Below are positions 29,590 through 39,634 of a DNA stretch of 47,686 nt, piece after piece; positions within the stretch are counted from its first letter, which is position 1; the number at the start of each line of letters is the position of its first letter. The position numbers and the translations under genes were made by a program. The notes under the pieces were generated by a model, which was not told where the DNA came from, did no database searches, and saw nothing but the letters and a program-made list of their open reading frames with translations. The stretch is from Thermodesulfovibrionales bacterium (GTDB taxonomy: Bacteria; Nitrospirota; Thermodesulfovibrionia; Thermodesulfovibrionales; SM23-35). The stretch is taken from positions 40,403 to 88,088 of the forward strand of contig JASEEX010000001.1 of assembly GCA_030019415.1 (NCBI GenBank), in the 5' to 3' direction.

Positions 29590-31503
29590 ATGAAGCTGTA
29601 TTTGCTCATACCATTCCTTCCCCTTGCAGCATTTGTAATAAATATCCTTTTCGGTAGGACCCTCATAAGGGATAAGGCACATTGGGTTTCTTGCCCTACA
29701 ATAATAGGCTCCCTTGTGGTTTCTGTGATAACTCTCATTGACGTTATTAATGGAAAGATAATCAACGAGGACCTATATACATGGGTAGTCTCTGAAAAGT
29801 TCATAGTATCTATCGGTTTTCTCATTGACCAGCTCACCGCAGTAATGCTCATAGTCGTTACAGGTGTAGGGTCTCTTATTTTTATATATTCCATCGGCTA
29901 CATGCACGGCGATAAAGGCTATTACAGGTACTTTGCGTATCTCAGCCTCTTCGTATTCTTCATGCTCATGCTCGTTATGGGAAATAACTTTCTTGTGCTC
30001 TACCTCGGCTGGGAGGGTGTTGGTCTCTGTTCCTATTTTCTTATAGGTTTCTGGTTCGAGAAAAAGTCGGCATCCGATGCGGGGAAGAAGGCCTTTATAA
30101 CATGTAGATTCGGTGATTTTGGATTTGCCCTCGGAGTAATATTGATATTCCTTACCTTCGGAACACTTCACTATGTGCCTGTTTTTGATGAGGTAAAAGG
30201 CGTTGCCGGTCAGACGATAAATATCCTTGGATGGGAGGTTGATTTAATAACCCTCATAGCCTTGCTCCTTTTTGCGGGTGCCGTCGGTAAATCAGCCCAG
30301 ATACCCCTCCATGTCTGGCTACCTGATGCAATGGAAGGTCCAACACCTGTCAGTGCACTCATACATGCCGCAACAATGGTCACGGCAGGTGTATTCATGG
30401 TAGCAAGATGCAACCCCATATTTAACCTCTCAGAGGTCGCAATGCTTACAGTGGCTGTTATCGGAGCAGTTACGTCCCTGTTCGCAGCTACTATCGCCAT
30501 TTTCCAGAATGATATAAAGAGGATAATTGCCTACTCTACCATCAGCCACCTCGGGATGATGTTCGCAGCATGCGGTGTCGGTGCATATGCTGCAGGGATA
30601 TTTCACCTTTATACCCATGGATTTTTTAAGGCTTTACTCTTCCTCGCTGCTGGTAGCGTCATCCATGCCGCCCACCATAATGATATTCAGAGGATGGGAG
30701 GGCTCAAAAAATACCAGCCAATCACCTATATCACAATGCTTATTGCAGCATTAAGCGCTGGAGGGATTCCTGGCCTCGCAGGGTTTTTCAGCAAGGACGA
30801 GATAATATGGTCTACCTTTGCCTCTGGTAGCCCTGTAGGAACACTTGTATGGATTCTCATGATCGCTATCGCATTCTTCACACCCTTTTACTCATTCAGG
30901 ATGATATTCCTTACATTCCACGGGAAATTCCGTGGAACCCATGAGGAGGAGCATCATCTCCATGAATCACCTCCTGTTATGACCATACCTCTTATGTTAC
31001 TGGCAGCAGGTGCCCTCGGAGCAGGATGGGTTGGGATTCCAACTATTCTGGGTGGAGGTGCTCATATTGCTCATTTCCTTGAGCCTGTGCTCGGGCATCC
31101 AGAACTGCATGGCACGCATGCGCAGGAATTTGGTGTGATGGGTCTTTCGACAACTATAGCCCTTTCCGGAATCGTTATTGCTGCAATCCTTTATCTCATA
31201 AAGACATATCTACCCCTTAGACTTGCTCAGGGCTTTAGCGGTATCTACAGGGTAGTTTTTAACAAATATTATGTTGATGAATTGTATAACTTAACAATCG
31301 TAAAGCCCGGACTCTGGATTGCTGATAGCTTTATCGAGCGTTTCACAGACGCAAAGATAATAGAAGGTATTGTGAATGGCGTCCCGAGGTCAATAGGAAG
31401 ATTCGCCGGGATATTAAGGAAAGTGCAGACGGGCATTACACAACATTATGCAATTATAATGGCTGCAGGTGTATTTATCTTGATTGTCTTAATCTTATGG
31501 TGA
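29590..31503 (+). CDS. nuoL: NADH-quinone oxidoreductase subunit L
   Basis: LGWEGVGLCSYFLIGFWF; AQIPLHVWLPDAMEGPTPVSALIHAATMVTAGVF; KRIIAYSTISHLGMMF. Confidence 0.98.
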   Translation: MKLYLLIPFLPLAAFVINILFGRTLIRDKAHWVSCPTIIGSLVVSVITLIDVINGKIINEDLYTWVVSEKFIVSIGFLIDQLTAVMLIVVTGVGSLIFIYSIGYMHGDKGYYRYFAYLSLFVFFMLMLVMGNNFLVLYLGWEGVGLCSYFLIGFWFEKKSASDAGKKAFITCRFGDFGFALGVILIFLTFGTLHYVPVFDEVKGVAGQTINILGWEVDLITLIALLLFAGAVGKSAQIPLHVWLPDAMEGPTPVSALIHAATMVTAGVFMVARCNPIFNLSEVAMLTVAVIGAVTSLFAATIAIFQNDIKRIIAYSTISHLGMMFAACGVGAYAAGIFHLYTHGFFKALLFLAAGSVIHAAHHNDIQRMGGLKKYQPITYITMLIAALSAGGIPGLAGFFSKDEIIWSTFASGSPVGTLVWILMIAIAFFTPFYSFRMIFLTFHGKFRGTHEEEHHLHESPPVMTIPLMLLAAGALGAGWVGIPTILGGGAHIAHFLEPVLGHPELHGTHAQEFGVMGLSTTIALSGIVIAAILYLIKTYLPLRLAQGFSGIYRVVFNKYYVDELYNLTIVKPGLWIADSFIERFTDAKIIEGIVNGVPRSIGRFAGILRKVQTGITQHYAIIMAAGVFILIVLILW

Positions 31504-31507
31504 TGAT

Positions 31508-33046
31508 ATGGAACAGGTAATGATGAATAATCTACCGTATCCGATCCTTAGCACTATTATATTTCTTCCTGTTATAGGAGTCCTGGTACTTCTTATCATA
31601 AGCAGGTCTCAGGAAACGCTTTTAAAATGGGTAGCTCTCATATTTGCTGTCGCCACATTCCTCCTTTCACTTCCCCTGTTTATAAACTTTGATAAGTCAA
31701 CATTTAAGATGCAGTTTGTCGAGAGGCACGATTGGATTCCTGCTTGGAATATAAAATACTACTTAGGCGTTGATGGTATAAGCGTCTTCCTTGTCCTCCT
31801 CACTACCCTCTCAACGGTCCTCTGCGTCCTTATATCATGGCATGCTATAAAGATAAAGGTAAAAGAGTTTTATATAGCAATCCTTCTAACATGTGGAGCA
31901 ATCGCAGGTGTGTTCTGTTCCTTAGACTTCATATTATTCTATATCTTCTGGGAGGCAATGCTCATACCCATGTACCTCATTATAGGGGTCTGGGGAGGGC
32001 CAAACAGGATCTATGCAACAATAAAGTTCATCCTCTATACACTTGTGGGAAGTGTACTCCTTCTGGTCGGGATAATATTCCTCTACCTCTATGGAGGGAC
32101 ATCCGATATCCTCGAATTGATGGAAAGGACATATCCTTACACGATGCAGCTCTGGCTCTTCTGGGCCTTCTTTGCAGCCTTTGCAATAAAGGTCCCTATG
32201 TTCCCTGTGCATACCTGGCTTCCAGATGCACATACTGAGGCACCAACAGCAGGCAGTGTCATCCTTGCAGCCATACTCATCAAGATGGGTGCATATGGTT
32301 TCCTCAGATTCTCCCTACCCTTTTTCCCTGAGGCTACAAAGTCTATGGTTCCTGCCATGTTGACCCTTTCTGTTATAGCCATTATATATGCTGGATTGGT
32401 ATGCCTCGCCCAGAAAGACTTAAAGAGGCTTATTGCATATAGTTCGGTGAGCCATATGGGTTTTATTACAATGGGAATCTTCGCCCTTAACAGCCAGGGA
32501 ATAGAGGGCGGAATTTTACAGATGATCAACCACGGGGTTGTAACGGGTGCACTCTTCATGTGCGTAGGAATAATATATGACAGGACACATTCGAGGCAGA
32601 TAGCAGACCACCAGGGGCTTTCAATACCCATGCCTGTTTTTGCAGCCTTTGCTATGGTCTTTACACTCGCTGCCATAGGACTCCCGGGGACTAATGGATT
32701 CATAGGGGAATTCCTCACCATCCTCGGTGGGTTTACAGCGAATAAATTAGTAGGTGTGCTTGCTGCAACAGGAGTAATCATAGGAGCCGGCTATATGCTC
32801 TGGCTTTATCAGAGGTTATTCTTTATGAGGATTCATGAGAAGGTTGTGGGTCTTCCCGATATGGATCTAAGAGAAATAGTAACGCTAACACCTCTCCTTA
32901 TCCTTGTATTCTGGATAGGTGTTTATCCAGTCCCATTCCTTGACTTCATGCATCCATCAGTCCAGCATCTCTTAGAGAGGGTTAATGTAGCAGGTGGTAT
33001 GCAAGAGATGAACATAGCAAGAACCCTTATGGAGGTGATCAGATGA
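31508..33046 (+). CDS. nuoM: NADH-quinone oxidoreductase subunit M
   Basis: FYIFWEAMLIPMYLIIGVWGG; FPVHTWLPDAHTEAPTAGSVILAAILIKMGAYG; KRLIAYSSVSHMGF. Confidence 0.98.
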   Translation: MEQVMMNNLPYPILSTIIFLPVIGVLVLLIISRSQETLLKWVALIFAVATFLLSLPLFINFDKSTFKMQFVERHDWIPAWNIKYYLGVDGISVFLVLLTTLSTVLCVLISWHAIKIKVKEFYIAILLTCGAIAGVFCSLDFILFYIFWEAMLIPMYLIIGVWGGPNRIYATIKFILYTLVGSVLLLVGIIFLYLYGGTSDILELMERTYPYTMQLWLFWAFFAAFAIKVPMFPVHTWLPDAHTEAPTAGSVILAAILIKMGAYGFLRFSLPFFPEATKSMVPAMLTLSVIAIIYAGLVCLAQKDLKRLIAYSSVSHMGFITMGIFALNSQGIEGGILQMINHGVVTGALFMCVGIIYDRTHSRQIADHQGLSIPMPVFAAFAMVFTLAAIGLPGTNGFIGEFLTILGGFTANKLVGVLAATGVIIGAGYMLWLYQRLFFMRIHEKVVGLPDMDLREIVTLTPLLILVFWIGVYPVPFLDFMHPSVQHLLERVNVAGGMQEMNIARTLMEVIR

Positions 33047-34470
33047 ATCTCCAGTTTCCTGATCTCACTCCTGTAATGCCTGAGCTTTTTATGACAGCCC
33101 TTGCCCTCATACTCCTTTGCACAGAACTTCTTGTAAAAAAGAAAGGGATCCTCGCAGCTTTGAGCATCTTGGGTGTGGTTGTTGTTGCATATACCCTGAT
33201 TGGTTCTTCCGGTACCACCTTCGGGGGAATGTTTGTCTCTGATGGTTATAGCACATTCTTTAAGGTCATCTTTTTTGTTAATGCCATCTTATCTGTTTTA
33301 ATATCCATTAAATATATTGCTATAGAGAGGGTCAATTTTGGAGAATACTACAGTCTCATCCTGATTTCAACACTCGGCATGATGATTATGGCCTCTGCTG
33401 CTGACCTTATAGTGCTTTATCTCGGCCTTGAACTCATGGCCCTTAGCACTTATGTCCTGGCGGGTTTCATAAGATATGATATTAAATCAAATGAGGCGGC
33501 ACTGAAGTATTTCCTCCTTGGTGCTTTTTCATCGGCCTTCCTTCTTTATGGAATTTCAATGATCTATGGTCTTACAGGTACGACAGATATTAAATCAATA
33601 GCACTTTACATAAGCGAAAAGGGTCTTACAGAGAATCCTGCACTCTCCCTCTCCATGATACTCTTTGCTGTTGCCTTTGGGTTCAAGATTGCTGCAGTAC
33701 CATTCCACATGTGGGCACCTGATGCTTATGAAGGAGCACCGACATCAATTACAGCCTTTATGTCTGTTGGTCCCAAAGCAGCCGGTTTTGCAGTTCTCGG
33801 AAGGGTCTTCATGATTGCCTTTGCGTCGATAAAGCTCGAATGGGTAGCTGTGTTCATACCACTTTCAATCCTCTCTATGGCTGTAGGTAATATTGTTGCC
33901 ATAGCCCAGACAAATATTAAGAGGATGCTTGCTTATTCATCTATTGCTCATGCGGGGTATGCCCTTTTAGGTATTATTGCAGCAAACAATGAAGGACTTG
34001 CCAGTATGATGAGCTACCTGATGATATATGCATTCATGAATATCGGTGCCTTTGCAGTAGTAATCATGCTCAGGAGTGAGGATTTCAAAGGTGATAGTAT
34101 TTCAGACTACGAAGGTCTTTCCAGGGCCCACCCATTATTAGCAGCCCTTATGCTGATATTTATGTTTTCCCTTACAGGAATACCACCTACAGCCGGATTT
34201 ATGGCTAAGTTGTATGTATTTATGAGTGCAATAAATGCTGGTTACACATGGCTTGTTGTTGTTGCTGTAGTCTTCGCTGTTATATCTGCATATTTCTATC
34301 TCAGGATTATCATGTATATGTATATGAGGGAGCCGAAGGTTGAGGTCAGCCTTTCTACATCTCCATCATTAGGGCTTGCCCTTGGAGTGACAACTGTGGC
34401 CGTGCTTGCGATAGGTGTATTCCCATTATACCTCGTAGAGCTTGCCAGGGCAGCAATATCAGGGTTTTAA
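33043..34470 (+). CDS. nuoN: NADH-quinone oxidoreductase subunit N
   Basis: YLGLELMALSTYVLAGF; PFHMWAPDAYEGAPTSITAFMSVGPKAAGFA; KRMLAYSSIAHAGYALLG. Confidence 0.98.
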   Translation: MNLQFPDLTPVMPELFMTALALILLCTELLVKKKGILAALSILGVVVVAYTLIGSSGTTFGGMFVSDGYSTFFKVIFFVNAILSVLISIKYIAIERVNFGEYYSLILISTLGMMIMASAADLIVLYLGLELMALSTYVLAGFIRYDIKSNEAALKYFLLGAFSSAFLLYGISMIYGLTGTTDIKSIALYISEKGLTENPALSLSMILFAVAFGFKIAAVPFHMWAPDAYEGAPTSITAFMSVGPKAAGFAVLGRVFMIAFASIKLEWVAVFIPLSILSMAVGNIVAIAQTNIKRMLAYSSIAHAGYALLGIIAANNEGLASMMSYLMIYAFMNIGAFAVVIMLRSEDFKGDSISDYEGLSRAHPLLAALMLIFMFSLTGIPPTAGFMAKLYVFMSAINAGYTWLVVVAVVFAVISAYFYLRIIMYMYMREPKVEVSLSTSPSLGLALGVTTVAVLAIGVFPLYLVELARAAISGF

Positions 34471-34494
34471 AATCAAGTTTATACACTCTTGAGG

Positions 34495-35010
34495 TCATGA
34501 TACTAATGTCCTCTCCGGCAGGCCCCTTTCAATCGATGGGAGAATCCTTATAGTAACCTTCACCTTTCCATCCCTCAGCCAGTAATCCACTTCAAGAACA
34601 TCGCTGACACCAAAGACAAAAGGCATATATAAGGGTCTCAATTCATAACCAATGGTATTGCCTTTGTCATCAATAATTCTACTTAACTGAGAACGATAAA
34701 AGGAATTGTGATAGCTGATAAACTTATGTCCCTCATCGAGTGCCTCTTTTCCAGAAAGGCCCCTTTTTATCCTATAGTCGAATTTCGGTGCATAGGGCTC
34801 CAGAGTGTATTGGTCTCCTTCAAGATCAAGGATGGCTACCGTTTCAATGTCATTGATGTCTCTGCTTCCATAAAGTATTAATGTAAATACCCCATTTATG
34901 TCGTCCTTTTTTATCTCCTCAGTCCTCAGGTGTCCTGTAATAGCAAAAACATTGTTGACTATGAAGAGATGGATGGCTATAAGAATAAAAATATTGAGAA
35001 TATTTTTCAT
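34495..35010 (-). CDS. Hypothetical exported protein
   Basis: Signal-peptide-like N-terminus MKNILNIFILIAIHLFIVNNVFA; complete ORF; no family recognised. Confidence 0.7.
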   Translation of the reverse strand: MKNILNIFILIAIHLFIVNNVFAITGHLRTEEIKKDDINGVFTLILYGSRDINDIETVAILDLEGDQYTLEPYAPKFDYRIKRGLSGKEALDEGHKFISYHNSFYRSQLSRIIDDKGNTIGYELRPLYMPFVFGVSDVLEVDYWLRDGKVKVTIRILPSIERGLPERTLVS

Positions 35011-35032
35011 AAAGAACGCCTCCCAGGCGACT

Positions 35033-36325
35033 TCAGTGTTTAAATGCCCTCTGACCTGTGAAGACCATAGCTACCTTTGGATTCGCTTCATTGCAGGCTA
35101 TGATGGATTCAAAATCCCTTTCAGAGCCCCCTGGATGCACTATTGCTGAGATACCCTCTTTAATACCAACATCAACTCCATCTCTGAAAGGAAAGAATGC
35201 ATCAGAGACCATTACAGACCCTATAAGTCCACCTTTATTCTTGTTAGTCTCCTCATCTATCTCAAGGAGTGCATCCCTGTCCCTTTTTCCATTCTTCACA
35301 TCAAGCTCAAATGTCTTATAAGGAATACCATATTTCTTGAAGCACAGGGCATCAGCGTATTTTGTATATGCCTTAAAGATTGCAATCTCAGCCACACCTA
35401 CCCTGTCCTGCTCACCTGTTCCAATTCCGACAGTCACACCTTCTTTGACAAATACCACAGAGTTTGATGTAATACCCTGCTCCACATTCCAGCCAAATAA
35501 CATATCAGCATATTCCCTATCAGTCGGCATTCTTTCTATAAAATATTCTTTCCCCTTATATGTTGTCTTTGCAGGTAAGAAGTCTTCCTTCGATTTAATT
35601 TTATTTATAGGAGACTGTTGGACTATGATGCCTCCGTCAATTAACGATTTAAAATCCACAAAGCGGAGGGTCCTGTATTTTTCTAACTCGTTAATCCTGC
35701 TTATTCTGATAATCCTCAGATTCTTTCTCCTCGATAAGATATCTACGGTTCCTTCTTCAAACTCAGGTGCAGCGACAACCTCGAGGTAGTTTCCGCTGAC
35801 CATATCTGCTGTCTCTTTATCTATTGCTCTGTTGACAACGAGGCATCCTCCGAAGGCTGCAATCCTGTCTGCCATGTTAGCCTTCTCATAGGCATCTGCC
35901 AGCGTCTTTCCGTAAGCGACACCACAGGGGTTATTGTGCTTCAGGATCACAGCCGCAGGACGACCCATGAGATATTTAATAATATTCAGACCGTTATCGA
36001 GATCCGTTAGATTAATCTTCCCAGGATGTTTTCCTGCCTGAATCATATCCTCTTCAGTAATGCTGCTAACAAGGCCGTTTCCAGGCTGGATAAACTGGCA
36101 ACCTCCGAGGGTCAGATTCCCATTAATCAATTCATAAAGTGCAGCCTCCTGTTCAGGATTTTCACCATACCGAAGACCCTTTTCTATTAATTCACCCGTT
36201 TTTTCATCAGGTATCTTCCATGTTCTTTTTCTGTAGATTAATGTCTGATCCCCGAATTTGATTATCATCTCATCAGGGAAATGGTCTTCCATGATAGTGC
36301 GGTACATCTTCTTTATGTCTGACAT
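35033..36325 (-). CDS. AICAR formyltransferase (PurH transformylase domain) without IMP cyclohydrolase domain
   Basis: LRYGENPEQEAALYE, VILKHNNPCGVAYG, IAAFGGCLVVNRAID, DAFFPFRDGVDVGIKEGISAIVHPGGSERD; no N-terminal MGS-like domain. Confidence 0.85.
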   Translation of the reverse strand: MSDIKKMYRTIMEDHFPDEMIIKFGDQTLIYRKRTWKIPDEKTGELIEKGLRYGENPEQEAALYELINGNLTLGGCQFIQPGNGLVSSITEEDMIQAGKHPGKINLTDLDNGLNIIKYLMGRPAAVILKHNNPCGVAYGKTLADAYEKANMADRIAAFGGCLVVNRAIDKETADMVSGNYLEVVAAPEFEEGTVDILSRRKNLRIIRISRINELEKYRTLRFVDFKSLIDGGIIVQQSPINKIKSKEDFLPAKTTYKGKEYFIERMPTDREYADMLFGWNVEQGITSNSVVFVKEGVTVGIGTGEQDRVGVAEIAIFKAYTKYADALCFKKYGIPYKTFELDVKNGKRDRDALLEIDEETNKNKGGLIGSVMVSDAFFPFRDGVDVGIKEGISAIVHPGGSERDFESIIACNEANPKVAMVFTGQRAFKH

Positions 36326-36343
36326 AAACAACCCTCCTTCTAT

Positions 36344-37151
36344 TTAGGATTTCTTTTTTAGTTTCAATGTCTCTTCGAGCATCAAGATATATCTTAATTT
36401 AACAGGCTCTACTGCCTTCGTATCCAGCATCTTGAAATAATATCCTTTCTGTCTCAATCGTTCGATTAAGCTCACGACGAAGTCTTAAAAGTTCTTGAAT
36501 TGCAAAATCATCAGCATACCTTTCAACCCTCGAATAAATGTCTTTAAGCTTTCGCCTTCTTAGCCAGGATCGCCTTCCGCCTGATAAGGAATGATTTACT
36601 ATAGCAGTAAAGTAGCATTCATTCCCTGCCGTCCTTGTATGTCCTATTTCATGAAGGAAAAGGAAGGTATAAAGCTCATCAGGTTTAATTTCCACCCCTA
36701 ATTGTTTGCTCAGACGGTGACATACAGATTCACGATCCAGATCTGGATTAAGATAGATGTTATAACCTCCGTTATATCCCTTCGACAGGGTATTGTAAGC
36801 AAGTTTACCTTTACTCCATTTTCCATCCATATCACCCTCAATGCCTATATAATTAATATTATGTTCATTGGCATATCTCAGCATTGTCTGAAAATCTACG
36901 AAGCTATGAAAGAACCTGATTTTTTCCAGCATCTCTGAAACACGCTTAACAAAGATGCCCCTGTATGTTTTCGGCATCTCAACCTCTATAGAACCTAAAA
37001 GTGGTAGTTTGAGTAAAAGGGTCTTTTCATCCAGTCTGTCTAACTTTATTCCTATAAATCTAAGAAGGAAGTAGACAGAACCTATTCCGATTATTAACCC
37101 GAGGATAAGGGTAAAAAGGGGAGAAATTCCTTGCACCATCATTAGCATCAC
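36344..37151 (-). CDS. Membrane-anchored zincin-like protein (HEIGH motif), probably frameshifted near 36476-36486
   Basis: ORF track 36399..37151 carries LHEIGHTRTAGNE and ERYADDFAIQE. The +1 frame continues FVVSLIERLRQKGYYFKMLDTKAVEPVKLRYILMLEETLKLKKKS* to 36344, while the called frame ends in a low-quality tail (NRTIETERILFQDAGYEGSRAC*). Confidence 0.6.
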
Positions 37152-37174
37152 CTCTTTATTCCACCTGAAAATAG

Positions 37175-37340
37175 GTCAGGCGTCTCGCCTGACATTGTAT
37201 CCATTCGAGGCAAGATACCTCGGCTATTTTCGTTATTCTTTGTGTCTCTTTGAGACATGATTATTTCATCATTATATCATTTAGTGCCGAAATATAAGAT
37301 TGCTTCGGTCGTCCGCCTAAGGCGGAGACCTCGCAATGAC
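37175..37340. repeat. Cluster of intergenic palindromes including a CATTGCGAG...GAAGCAATCT-type dispersed repeat
   Basis: gtcaggcg-tct-cgcctgac (37175-37193); cgagg...cctcg near 37205; tgtctc-ttt-gagaca (37243-37257); agattgcttcggtcg-tccgcctaaggcgga-gacctcgcaatgac (37297-37340). Confidence 0.75.
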
Positions 37341-37356
37341 ATAAGAGGGTGAAAAT

Positions 37357-37390
37357 AAAAAGGCCGACAGACGTGTCTGCCGGCCTTTTG
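37357..37390 (-). terminator. Rho-independent terminator of hppA
   Basis: aaaaggccgacagacgtgtctgccggcctttt hairpin; minus-strand tail tttttattttc. Confidence 0.8.
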
Positions 37391-37402
37391 AATACTAAAT
37401 CC

Positions 37403-39469
37403 TTACAGCAGCAAAGGAACAATCAAAAGTGCCACTATATTAACAACCTTGATCATAGGGTTCATTGCTGGCCCTGCAGTATCCTTATAAGGGTCACCAA
37501 CAGTGTCACCCGTAACAGCGGCCTTGTGTGCATCAGACTTCTTACCACCATACATGCCTTCCTCTATAAACTTCTTTGCATTATCCCATGCACCGCCTCC
37601 GCTCGTCATCTGGATTGCCAGGAAGAGCCCTGTAATTATGACCCCTATCAGCATAGCTCCAAGGGCCTCTTTACCAAGAATGAAACCCACGAGGATCGGC
37701 GAAGCCACAGGAAGTAAGGACGGGATAATCATCGCTTTAATGGCACCTTTCGTAACAATGTCAACACATTGACCATATTGTGGTTTAGCCGTCCCTTCCA
37801 TGATGCCTGCAATCTCGCGGAACTGGCGCCTTACCTCTTCTACTACACCACCTGCTGCCTCGCCTACTGCTAACATCAACCTTGAGCCGTAATAGAATGG
37901 CAGTAGCCCACCGATAAACAGGCCAGCCAGAACGAGCGGGTTTGAAAGTTTAAAGTGAAGCTCAATTCCATGTGCCAGAAATTCACGTGCGTATTCAGCA
38001 AATAGAACCAATGCGCAGAGCCCTGCTGAGGTAATTGCATATCCCTTTGTGACTGCCTTCGTTGTATTTCCGACTGCATCAAGCGGATCGAGGACAGTCC
38101 CACGAACCTTCTCATCCATCTGTGACATCTCGGCAATACCAGCGGCATTGTCTGTAACTGGTCCGTAGGAATCGATGGCGACTATAATACCTGTCATTGA
38201 GAGCATAGAGGCAGCAGCCAGACCTATTGCAAAGAGACCAACATCTTCTTTACCTGCGAATCCACCACCTAAGGCATAGGATGCAAGGATGGCGCCAACG
38301 ACAACGAAAGCAGGCGGCATAGTTGACCTCATGCTGACAGAGATTCCAGCAATAATATTGGTGGCATGACCTGTTGTGCTTGCCTTCGCAATCATCTTTA
38401 CAGGGCCAAAGCCCTTAGAGGTAAAGTACTCTGTGATTATCATCATAAACCCTGTAGCCACTAAGCCAACACCGGCAGTTAAAAGCACCGTCCAGGGCGT
38501 GAATGCCAATGCATCCTTCGAGTCTGGCAGGAATTTTCCGATAAACCAGACAGAGACGAAATAGAATGCGACCGCAGCCAATATACCAGAGGCAGCTAAT
38601 CCTTTGTAAAGAGCACCCATGATATACTGCTTTGCACCTAACCTTACGAAGAAGGTCCCAACGATAGAGGCTATAATAGAGATCCCACCTAAGAGCAACG
38701 GGAAGAAAGCCCAGGTACTCTCTGCACCAAAGACAGTCTTACCAAGTAGCATTGCAGCCACTAATGTGACTATATAGGTCTCATAGAGGTCTGCAGCCAT
38801 ACCAGCACAATCTCCTACATTGTCTCCAACCTGGTCAGCTATAACAGCAGGATTTCTCGGGTCATCCTCAGGTATGCCTGCCTCGACCTTCCCTACGAGG
38901 TCAGCACCAACATCAGCAGCCTTTGTATAGATACCGCCAGCAATACGAGCAAACACACTCATGAGTGAGCAACCAAATCCCAGACCGATGAGGGCATAGA
39001 ATGCCTGCTTCGGATCGATAGCTTTAGCAACAGAGTAGTAGATTGCGATGCTCAGGAGGGCTAACCCTACAACCAGGAGACCTGCTACAGAGCCACCCCG
39101 AAATGCTAATTTAAGGGCGTTTTTTAGACTGGTATAGGCAGCCTGTGAAGTCCTTAGATTGCCCCTTACAGTGATCATCATTCCCACATAGCCTGCAGTT
39201 GCAGAGCCAGTAGCACCAAGGAGAAATCCAAAGGCTGCAAGCCAGCTCAGAAAGATCCCTATCAGCACAAATATGACAGCCCCAACAAGGGCGACTGTCC
39301 TGTATTCACGGCTGAGAAATGCCTTGGCACCCTCATGTATAGCAGCAGCAATCTCCTGCATCCGAGGAGTTCCCTTTTCTTGCTTGACCACCCAGATCGC
39401 AGTCAGTATCCCATAGAGGATACCTACTGCTCCACAAATACCTGCAAATATCACAATACCTTGTTCCAT
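37403..39469 (-). CDS. hppA: Membrane-bound H+-translocating pyrophosphatase (predicted K+-independent)
   Basis: [99 protein letters not shown]. Confidence 0.97.
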   Translation of the reverse strand: MEQGIVIFAGICGAVGILYGILTAIWVVKQEKGTPRMQEIAAAIHEGAKAFLSREYRTVALVGAVIFVLIGIFLSWLAAFGFLLGATGSATAGYVGMMITVRGNLRTSQAAYTSLKNALKLAFRGGSVAGLLVVGLALLSIAIYYSVAKAIDPKQAFYALIGLGFGCSLMSVFARIAGGIYTKAADVGADLVGKVEAGIPEDDPRNPAVIADQVGDNVGDCAGMAADLYETYIVTLVAAMLLGKTVFGAESTWAFFPLLLGGISIIASIVGTFFVRLGAKQYIMGALYKGLAASGILAAVAFYFVSVWFIGKFLPDSKDALAFTPWTVLLTAGVGLVATGFMMIITEYFTSKGFGPVKMIAKASTTGHATNIIAGISVSMRSTMPPAFVVVGAILASYALGGGFAGKEDVGLFAIGLAAASMLSMTGIIVAIDSYGPVTDNAAGIAEMSQMDEKVRGTVLDPLDAVGNTTKAVTKGYAITSAGLCALVLFAEYAREFLAHGIELHFKLSNPLVLAGLFIGGLLPFYYGSRLMLAVGEAAGGVVEEVRRQFREIAGIMEGTAKPQYGQCVDIVTKGAIKAMIIPSLLPVASPILVGFILGKEALGAMLIGVIITGLFLAIQMTSGGGAWDNAKKFIEEGMYGGKKSDAHKAAVTGDTVGDPYKDTAGPAMNPMIKVVNIVALLIVPLLL

Positions 39470-39634
39470 TCTTCACCTCCCTTTAATTGTCCGTTCTTTT
39501 CTTAAAGACCATTACTATCAATATATTGAACAATATATTGAATCTTTCTTTCACCCCCCTTCTGCCTTGCACTAAATTTTTCTTTCACCCCCTTTATCTT
39601 AGATTTGTTATCTGGCTTTTTGAATAGCATAATT

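Noticed and set aside
32137-32781. 214-aa minus-strand ORF opposite nuoM
   Set aside because: Shadow ORF of a clear nuoM gene.
35337-35789. 150-aa plus-strand ORF opposite the AICAR transformylase
   Set aside because: Antisense shadow; no SD or family signature.
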